Made by a program: the position numbers and the translations under genes
Shown here: one piece after another, positions 58,365 to 64,000 of the stretch
Layout: each line of letters opens with the position of its first letter
Numbering within the stretch: position 1 is the stretch's first letter
Notes under the pieces: model-generated
Told to the model about the DNA's origin: nothing
What the model saw: only the letters and a program-made list of their open reading frames with translations
The model's database searches: none
Assembly (NCBI GenBank): GCA_014490595.1
Contig: CP061031.1
Coordinates: forward strand, 1,302,001-1,366,000
Direction: 5' to 3'
Origin: Corynebacterium wankanglinii
Lineage (GTDB): Bacteria > Actinomycetota > Actinomycetes > Mycobacteriales > Mycobacteriaceae
Length of the DNA stretch: 64,000 nt

Positions 58365-59903
58365 GTGACTGAACCGCACCCGCAGTGGTCGAATCCCCTG
58401 CGCTCCCCCGCAGACAAGCGCCTCCCCCAGATCGCCGGGCCTTCGGGCATGGTGATTTTCGGGGTAACCGGCGACCTTGCACGGAAAAAGCTGCTCCCCG
58501 CCATCTACGACCTCGCCAACCGAGGATTGCTGCCAGGCGGGTTCACGCTTATCGGCTACGGTCGGCGCGAGTGGAGCAAAGCGGATTTTGAACAGTACGT
58601 CCGCGATGCCGTCCTCAGTGGCGCGCGCACCGAGTTCCACGACAACGTCTGGCGCCGCCTCGCCGAAGGCTTGGAGTTCGTCCAAGGAAACTTCGACGAT
58701 GACGCGGCGTTCGACAACTTAGCCGCCGCGTGCAACCGCAGCGACGAGCACCGCGGCACGGCCGGCAACTGGGCCTACTATCTTTCTGTGCCGCCGGAGT
58801 TCTTCTCCGAGGTGGTTCACCAACTTGACCGCTCCGGCATGGCGCAGGCGGGCGAAGGCCAGTGGCGACGCGTGATCATCGAGAAGCCGTTTGGCCACGA
58901 CCTTGTATCCGCCAAAGAGCTCAACGACGTTGTCGGTGCGGTCTTTGACGAGCGCTCCGTGTTCCGCATCGACCACTACCTGGGCAAAGAAACTGTGCAG
59001 AACATCCTCGCGCTGCGCTTTTCCAACCAGATGTTCGAGCCGGTGTGGAACTCCCACTACATCGACCATGTGCAGATCACGATGGCGGAGGACATCGGGC
59101 TCGGCGGTCGCGCGAGTTACTACGACGGCATCGGCGCCGCCCGCGACGTGATTCAAAACCACCTGATCCAGTTGCTCGCGCTAGTGGCCATGGAGGAGCC
59201 GACCTCCTTCTCGCCTGCCCAGCTGCGGGCCGAAAAGCTCAAGGTGTTGCGCGCCACCTCCGCAGTTGGCCCGTTTGGTAAGACCACCGCACGTGGGCAG
59301 TACACCGCCGGCTGGCAAGGGTCGAAGCAGGTAGTGGGCCTTCGCGAAGAGGAAGGTTTTGACCCGGATTCGACCACTGAAACGTTCGCCGCCTGCACCC
59401 TGCAGATCGAATCCCGCCGTTGGGCTGGCGTACCGTTTTACCTGCGCACCGGTAAACGGCTGGGCAGGCGCGTCACCGAAATCGCGCTCGTGTTCAAGCG
59501 CCCGCCGTACCAGCCGTTCTCGAAGGGCCAAACGGACCTGTTGACGAACAACGCCGTGGTCATCCGCGTCCAACCCGACGAGGGCGTGCTTATGCGCTTC
59601 GGTTCCAAGGTGCCCGGGCCGGGCATGGAGCTGCGCGACGTCAACATGGATTTTTCCTACTCCGAAGCATTCACCGAACAATCCCCGGAAGCCTACGAGC
59701 GCCTCATCCTTGATGCACTGTTGGACGAATCGAGCCTCTTTCCCACGAACTCCGAGGTCGAGCGCAGCTGGGAAATCTTGGACCCGGTGCTCGATTACTG
59801 GGCCGAGCAGGGCCGGCCCGATGACTACGCCGCCGGCACCTGGGGCCCAGCATCCGCAGAGCGCATGCTGGCCAAGGACGGCCGCGCGTGGCGCCGCCCG
59901 TAA
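58365..59903 (+). CDS. zwf: Glucose-6-phosphate 1-dehydrogenase
   Basis: A 512-residue NADP enzyme, the first step of the oxidative pentose phosphate pathway. The Rossmann motif is VIFGVTGDLARKKLLPAIY near residue 30. The substrate motif with the catalytic His is FRIDHYLGKETVQNILALRF near 205, and EKPFGHD comes before it. GTG 58365 is the natural start beside the tal stop. OpcA, its assembly partner, follows 15 bp downstream. Confidence 0.96.
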   Translation: MTEPHPQWSNPLRSPADKRLPQIAGPSGMVIFGVTGDLARKKLLPAIYDLANRGLLPGGFTLIGYGRREWSKADFEQYVRDAVLSGARTEFHDNVWRRLAEGLEFVQGNFDDDAAFDNLAAACNRSDEHRGTAGNWAYYLSVPPEFFSEVVHQLDRSGMAQAGEGQWRRVIIEKPFGHDLVSAKELNDVVGAVFDERSVFRIDHYLGKETVQNILALRFSNQMFEPVWNSHYIDHVQITMAEDIGLGGRASYYDGIGAARDVIQNHLIQLLALVAMEEPTSFSPAQLRAEKLKVLRATSAVGPFGKTTARGQYTAGWQGSKQVVGLREEEGFDPDSTTETFAACTLQIESRRWAGVPFYLRTGKRLGRRVTEIALVFKRPPYQPFSKGQTDLLTNNAVVIRVQPDEGVLMRFGSKVPGPGMELRDVNMDFSYSEAFTEQSPEAYERLILDALLDESSLFPTNSEVERSWEILDPVLDYWAEQGRPDDYAAGTWGPASAERMLAKDGRAWRRP

Positions 59904-59918
59904 GGAGGACCGCACAGC

Positions 59919-60848
59919 ATGATCATTGAACTTCCCGACACTTCGACGAAGGCCATCGCCGCGGAACTGGCGGCCGCGAGGGAGAGCCACTCGCTCACCA
60001 CCGGCCGTGTGCTCACCCTCCTCGTCGCTATCGACGATTCCGGGGCGGACACCATCGACGACACCCTCGCAACCCTGCGCGACGCCTCCTTCGAGCACCC
60101 GGCTCGAGTCCTCGTGCTCATATCGGGCGCCCCGGAGGCGGCAACCCGACTTGACGCGCAAGTGCTGGTGGCCACCGACGCGGGCGCTTCGGAGGTCGTG
60201 GTGATGCGCCTGTACGGGGAGCTGACAAGCCACCTCGGGGCTGTGGTAACGCCGCTGCTTCTGCCTGACACCCCGGTTGTGGCGTGCTGGCCGCAAAAAG
60301 CTCCGGGACACCCCGCCGGCACCCAGCTGGGCCGGATCGCGCAACGCCGGATAACAAACCTCCGTCGAGGCGGCAGCGGAATGACCTTGGAAGATCTCAC
60401 GGCTGGCTACGAGCACGGCGATTCGGACATGATGTGGTCGCGCATCACCCCGTGGCGCGGCATCGTCGCCTCCGCGCTCGACCGGCATCCCGGCAAGCGT
60501 GTCGAGAGCGCCGAGATCGCGGGTGCAGCCGGGGACCCAAGCGTGGATCTCGCTGCTGGCTGGCTCGCGTCGAGCCTTGGCGTACAGGTGACCCGCTGCT
60601 CCGCCCACGTTACCGGGGACTTCCCCATCGCCCGCCTCGTGCTGCACTGCGAAGACGGCGATGTCGTCGTCGCGGTTCAGGACAGCCACACCGTGCGTAT
60701 CTCGGTCCCTGGCCACGCCGACTCTCTCGTCGCCATGGTCGAGCGTTCCGACGCGGAGAGCCTCGCCGAGGACTTGCGCCACCTCGGCCCCGACGCCACC
60801 TACGAGCGCGCCCTGCGCGGACTATCAGGAGTAGACGTTGAGCTATAG
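59919..60848 (+). CDS. opcA: Glucose-6-phosphate dehydrogenase assembly protein OpcA
   Basis: A 309-residue soluble protein required for, or stimulating, Zwf activity in actinobacteria and cyanobacteria. It begins MIIELPDTSTKAIAAELAAARESHSLTTGRVLTLLVAIDD and contains LLLPDTPVVACWPQKAPGHPAGTQLGRIAQRRITN, the family core. A perfect AAGGAGG at 59902-59908 overlaps the zwf stop and serves ATG 59919. Its end overlaps pgl by 11 bp. Confidence 0.94.
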   Translation: MIIELPDTSTKAIAAELAAARESHSLTTGRVLTLLVAIDDSGADTIDDTLATLRDASFEHPARVLVLISGAPEAATRLDAQVLVATDAGASEVVVMRLYGELTSHLGAVVTPLLLPDTPVVACWPQKAPGHPAGTQLGRIAQRRITNLRRGGSGMTLEDLTAGYEHGDSDMMWSRITPWRGIVASALDRHPGKRVESAEIAGAAGDPSVDLAAGWLASSLGVQVTRCSAHVTGDFPIARLVLHCEDGDVVVAVQDSHTVRISVPGHADSLVAMVERSDAESLAEDLRHLGPDATYERALRGLSGVDVEL

Positions 60849-61521
60849 GAATCTTGCAGAGCTTCTCGACGATGCCACCTCACGGTTCGTCTCCGTATTA
60901 TCCGAAATCCACGCCGAGGGGCGCACCGCCAGGGTGGTGCTCACCGGCGGCACCGCCGGCATCGCGCTGTTGGAGCGGCTCGCTGCGGCACCCCTGGACT
61001 GGACCCGGATCGAGGTGTTCTTCGGCGACGAGCGCAACGTGCCGGTGGATCACCCAGACTCCAACGAGGGCCAGGCTCGAGCGGTCCTGCTATCCAAGGT
61101 GCCGATTCCCGAGGACAACATCCACGGCTACGGCCTCAACGGGGGCCCCATGGACGCCGCGGTGGAGCGCTACCGCCAGCTGGTGGCAGACGGCGGCTTC
61201 GACATCCATCTCCTCGGCATGGGCGGCGAGGGCCACATCAACTCCCTGTTCCCCCACACCGCCGCCGTGCGTGAGCGCGAAGAGATGGTGGTTGCCGTGA
61301 CGGACTCCCCGAAGCCACCCGCCCAGCGCGCCACCCTCACCCTGCCGGCTGTGCAGTCCGCGGACCGGGTGTGGTTGCTCGTATCCGGCGCTGAGAAGGC
61401 TGAGGCCGCCAGCCACGCCTCCGACGGGGTCGCAGCAGCGGAGGACTGGCCCGTCGCTGGTGCAGTTGGGCAAAAAGAAACGATCCTGTTCGTCACGGAG
61501 GACGCAGCAGGACCGTTCTAA
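60838..61521 (+). CDS. pgl: 6-phosphogluconolactonase
   Basis: A 227-residue lactonase of the NagB/DevB fold that hydrolyses 6-phosphogluconolactone. VVLTGGTAGIALLERLA binds phosphate, FFGDERNVPVDHPDSNEGQAR carries acidic residues, and LLGMGGEGHINSLFPHTAAV is the conserved active-site block. The TTG start at 60838 (MSYRNLAELLDDATSRF) overlaps opcA by 11 bp and is the only start that keeps the N-terminal helix. It ends the operon; secG lies convergently 14 bp away. Confidence 0.94.
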   Translation: MSYRNLAELLDDATSRFVSVLSEIHAEGRTARVVLTGGTAGIALLERLAAAPLDWTRIEVFFGDERNVPVDHPDSNEGQARAVLLSKVPIPEDNIHGYGLNGGPMDAAVERYRQLVADGGFDIHLLGMGGEGHINSLFPHTAAVREREEMVVAVTDSPKPPAQRATLTLPAVQSADRVWLLVSGAEKAEAASHASDGVAAAEDWPVAGAVGQKETILFVTEDAAGPF

Positions 61522-61535
61522 GCGGGTGCGGTAGC

Positions 61536-61772
61536 TTAGACCGCGTAGGTTTGGATCAAGTTCAGGCCCACGATGCACAGGATCCAAATCAGGGCCATCA
61601 GCACGGTGATGCGGTCGAGGTTCTTCTCCACCGTTGTCGAACCGGACAGGTTGGCCTGGACGCCGCCGCCGAAGAGGCTGGACAGGCCACCGCCCTTGCC
61701 CTTGTGGAGCAGGACGAACACGGTCATCAGGATCGCGGAGATCACCAACACGATCTCGAGGGCTAAAGCCAT
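61536..61772 (-). CDS. secG: Preprotein translocase subunit SecG
   Basis: A 78-residue protein with two membrane helices (LALEIVLVISAILMTVFVLLH and RITVLMALIWILCIVGLNLIQ) around the conserved KGKGGGLSSLFGGGVQANLSGSTTVEKNLDR loop. It assists SecYE in protein export. ATG 61772 has GAAAGGTG upstream; the longer frame to 61814 lies in the hairpin region and is not used. In C. glutamicum secG follows ppc; here it follows tpiA. Confidence 0.95.
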   Translation of the reverse strand: MALALEIVLVISAILMTVFVLLHKGKGGGLSSLFGGGVQANLSGSTTVEKNLDRITVLMALIWILCIVGLNLIQTYAV

Positions 61773-61795
61773 GCGTGCGACACCTTTCAAAATGG

Positions 61796-61832
61796 GCAAT
61801 GGTGCAAACTTCAAAGAAGCTTACACCATTGC
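61796..61832. other. Long hairpin between tpiA and secG
   Basis: GCAATGGTG (61796-61804) pairs with CACCATTGC (61824-61832), and the inner arms CAAACTTC/GAAGCTTA extend the stem with mismatches. There is no T run after it on the minus strand, so it is an attenuator, processing site or weak terminator rather than a full stop. It marks the place where ppc would be expected. Confidence 0.6.
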
Positions 61833-61857
61833 AAGATTGATCTGTTGCAGCGCCGGG

Positions 61858-62631
61858 CTACCTCACCGAGTTCGCAGCCGCCGCGGCGAGTTTGGCAAAG
61901 TCCTGGCCGTCGAGTGATGCCCCGCCGACCAGACCACCGTCCACGTCGGGCTGGCCGATAATCTCAGCGACGGTGTCGGCCTTGACTGAGCCGCCGTAAA
62001 GGATGCGGATCTGGTCGGCCACGGCGGCGTCGCTAAGCTCCCGCACCAGCTCGCGAATCCCGTGGCAGACCTCCTGCGCATCCTCGGCCGAGGCGACCTT
62101 GCCGGTGCCGATCGCCCACACCGGCTCATAGGCGATGACGGCCTTGGACAAGTCCACTCCAGCGAGGGACTCACGCGCCTGCTCGACGACGTAGGAGACG
62201 TGCTTTCCAGCCTCGCGCACTTCGAGCGGCTCGCCCACACAGACGATTGGGGTGATGCCGTGTGCGATGGCCTTCGCTGCCTTTGCCGCAACCTGCTCGT
62301 TGGTCTCGCCGTGGTACTCGCGGCGCTCCGAGTGGCCCACCACCACCCAGGAACAGCCAAGTTTTTCCAGCATCGCGGCCGAGATGTCGCCGGTGTATGC
62401 CCCGTTGTCGTGCTCGGAGACGTCTTGGGCGCCGTAGGTGATCTTGAGCTTGTCGCCTTCCACCAGCGTCTGGATGGAGCGCAGGTCCGTGAACGGGACC
62501 GTCAGCGCGATGTCCACGTACTCGTAGCCGTCCCTCGGAAACGCGAAGGCGAGTTTCTGGGCACTCTGGATAGCCTCGAGGTGATCGTGGTTCATCTTCC
62601 AGTTGCCCGCAATCAGTGGCGTGCGTGCCAT
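61858..62631 (-). CDS. tpiA: Triosephosphate isomerase
   Basis: A 257-residue TIM barrel that interconverts dihydroxyacetone phosphate and glyceraldehyde 3-phosphate. Active-site elements: AGNWKMNHD with the Asn and Lys, [17 protein letters not shown] with the catalytic His, [17 protein letters not shown] with the catalytic Glu and flexible loop, and [14 protein letters not shown] 62631 follows AGGAGG, which overlaps the end of pgk; the ATG three codons upstream lies too close to the ribosome site. Confidence 0.96.
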   Translation of the reverse strand: MARTPLIAGNWKMNHDHLEAIQSAQKLAFAFPRDGYEYVDIALTVPFTDLRSIQTLVEGDKLKITYGAQDVSEHDNGAYTGDISAAMLEKLGCSWVVVGHSERREYHGETNEQVAAKAAKAIAHGITPIVCVGEPLEVREAGKHVSYVVEQARESLAGVDLSKAVIAYEPVWAIGTGKVASAEDAQEVCHGIRELVRELSDAAVADQIRILYGGSVKADTVAEIIGQPDVDGGLVGGASLDGQDFAKLAAAAANSVR

Positions 62632-62645
62632 ATCGTGCAAACCTC

Positions 62646-63857
62646 CTAGTTCAGAACGGAAACGCCGGGCAGTTCCTTGCCCTCGATGAGTTCGAGGGAG
62701 GCGCCGCCGCCGGTGGAGATGTGGGAGAAGCCGTTCTCGTCGAGGCCCAGCGTGCGTACCGACGCCGCGGAGTCCCCGCCGCCGACCACAGTGAATGAAC
62801 CGTTGTCCTTGGTTGCCGCGATCATGGCCTCGGCAACGGCCTTCGTGCCGTCAGCAAAGTTCGGGAATTCGAATACGCCCATCGGTCCGTTCCAGAACAC
62901 GGTCTTGGAGTCTTCGATGGCCTCGGCATAGTTCTTCGCCGTTTCCGGGCCGATGTCCAGACCCATCCAGCCCTCCGGAATTTCGTCCAGGCCGACGATC
63001 TTCTTCTCGGTGTCCTTGTCAAACTCAGCACCGGCGGCAACGTCGACGGGCAGCAGCAGCTTGTCGCCGAAGCGCTCGATGAGCTCCTTGCAGGTGTCCA
63101 CCATGTCCTCCTGCAACAGCGACTTCTGCACGTTGTGTCCCTGCGCCGCGATGAAGGTGTAGCACATGCCGCCACCAATGATGATCTTGTCGGCCTTCTC
63201 CGCAAGCGCCTCAATCACACCGAGTTTGTCGGAGACCTTGGAGCCGCCAAGCACGACCACGTATGGGGCCTCCGGGTTGTTCTTCACCGCGGACAAGGTC
63301 TCCACCTCCTTGTCCACGAGATAGCCGGCGTAGGCCGGGAGCTTCTTCGCCACGTCGTAGACGGAGGCCTGCGCGCGGTGCACCACGCCGAAACCGTCCG
63401 AGACGAACGCGCCGTTATCTGCGGCCAGCGCGGCCAGCTCCTCAGCGAACGCCGCGCGCTCCGCCTCGTCCTTCGAGGTCTCGCGCGCGTCGAAGCGGAC
63501 GTTTTCGAGCAGGAGAATCTCCCCCTCGGTCAGGCCGTTGGCGCGCTCGTGAGCGTCCTCGCCGGAGACGTCGCCCGCCAGGGGCACGAACTGTCCCAGG
63601 CGCTCGGACAGGGCCTCAGCCACGGGCGCCAGGGAGTACTTCGGGTTCACCTCACCCTTCGGGCGGCCCAGGTGTGCCATCACGACGACCTTCGCGCCGC
63701 CTTCCAGCAGGGCTTTGAGCGTGGGCAGGGAGGCGTCGATACGCCCCGCGTCCGTAATGTTGCCGTTCTCGTCCAGGGGGACGTTGAAGTCAGAGCGCAC
63801 CAACACGTGGCGGCCGTCCACGCCTTCGTCGAGAAGCTGCTGCAAGTTCTTGGTCAT
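62646..63857 (-). CDS. pgk: Phosphoglycerate kinase
   Basis: A 403-residue two-domain kinase making ATP from 1,3-bisphosphoglycerate. Motifs: [81 protein letters not shown] and [18 protein letters not shown] 63857 ([16 protein letters not shown]) follows AAGGAGAA. It lies between gap and tpiA in the usual glycolytic order. Confidence 0.96.
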   Translation of the reverse strand: MTKNLQQLLDEGVDGRHVLVRSDFNVPLDENGNITDAGRIDASLPTLKALLEGGAKVVVMAHLGRPKGEVNPKYSLAPVAEALSERLGQFVPLAGDVSGEDAHERANGLTEGEILLLENVRFDARETSKDEAERAAFAEELAALAADNGAFVSDGFGVVHRAQASVYDVAKKLPAYAGYLVDKEVETLSAVKNNPEAPYVVVLGGSKVSDKLGVIEALAEKADKIIIGGGMCYTFIAAQGHNVQKSLLQEDMVDTCKELIERFGDKLLLPVDVAAGAEFDKDTEKKIVGLDEIPEGWMGLDIGPETAKNYAEAIEDSKTVFWNGPMGVFEFPNFADGTKAVAEAMIAATKDNGSFTVVGGGDSAASVRTLGLDENGFSHISTGGGASLELIEGKELPGVSVLN

Positions 63858-63896
63858 AGGGTTCTCCTTCGCGTTGTAAACATCCACGATCGTACG

Positions 63897-63934
63897 AAAA
63901 ACGGGCCCGCCGCGGAGGAAACGCCGCGGGCCCG
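63897..63934 (-). terminator. Intrinsic terminator after gap
   Basis: A G+C-rich hairpin (CGGGCC...CGCGG paired with CCGCG...GGCCCG, with a small bulge) is followed on the minus strand by TTTTT. It would end or reduce transcription from gap into pgk. Confidence 0.8.
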
Positions 63935-63945
63935 CAGACTTTGCG

Positions 63946-64000
63946 TTAGAGCTTGTCCGCCACGAACTTGGTCAGGCGGATGTACTGGGCGGTGTAGGAC
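63946..64000 (-). CDS. gap: Glyceraldehyde-3-phosphate dehydrogenase, C-terminal end
   Basis: The minus strand at the right edge reads [17 protein letters not shown] and a stop at 63946-63948. This is the characteristic end of glyceraldehyde-3-phosphate dehydrogenase, and it lies directly upstream of pgk and tpiA, the standard order. Only 17 residues are inside the window, so nothing can be said about the catalytic Cys. Confidence 0.85.
   Translation of the reverse strand, partial: SYTAQYIRLTKFVADKL

Overview
The window is a stretch of high-GC actinobacterial chromosome, almost certainly from the genus Corynebacterium. The evidence is the gene content and order: mycothiol ligase mshC, the lipoglycan mannosyltransferase mptB, the proteasome-free ATPase arc, acn-acnR, the sufR-BDCSUT operon, ctaA/ctaB flanking qor, tkt-tal-zwf-opcA-pgl and gap-pgk-tpiA. 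Many genes also have a TAnnnT -10 box 6-8 nt before the start codon, which indicates leaderless transcripts. I cannot name the species.

Layout. 1-5.06 kb is a rearranged accessory region: the end of a POT peptide transporter, pdxS, a frameshifted pdxR, a GliT/HlmI-like FAD dithiol oxidoreductase, a scar containing the tail of a second arc and the 3' half of a second pdxR, and a YefM-YoeB toxin-antitoxin pair. 5.07-20.4 kb is conserved core: arc, trmI, an M18 peptidase, a frameshifted RecB-like nuclease, fhs-dcu-aspA, a HAD phosphatase, mshC, uppP, a lipoprotein, pyrD and a PEBP protein. 20.4-24.45 kb is a small island around tRNA-Leu(GAG): an ABC exporter remnant, pieces of three or four insertion sequences (one nearly complete IS256-type) and an alpha/beta hydrolase. 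24.5-32.9 kb is core again: a VTT membrane protein, SPFH/NfeD, DUF3097, ferrochelatase, a RipC-type NlpC/P60 hydrolase and a Rv1476-like protein. 32.9-42.2 kb carries acn-acnR, an amidotransferase, an ACT protein with a DUF711 protein, DUF421 and an ABC-F ATPase. 42.3-48.5 kb is the suf operon. 48.6-64 kb holds mptB, an ABC transporter, ctaA-qor-ctaB, the pentose-phosphate operon, secG, tpiA, pgk and the tail of gap.

Functional picture. Fe-S cluster assembly (suf), its clients (aconitase, the probable [2Fe-2S] ferrochelatase) and heme A synthesis are clustered. Good matches to known operators precede acn (AcnR), sufR (SufR) and yefM (YefM). aspA, dcu and fhs form a same-strand unit suited to aspartate/fumarate metabolism and one-carbon supply.

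Two cautions. First, eight genes carry small indels, mostly single bases in homopolymers. Several (sufB, ctaA, ctaB) are expected to be indispensable, so some or all of these frameshifts may be sequence errors. Second, several genes that sit at these loci in C. glutamicum are missing here (pdxT beside pdxS, dop-pup-pafA beside arc, ppc between tpiA and secG); whether they lie elsewhere cannot be seen from this window.
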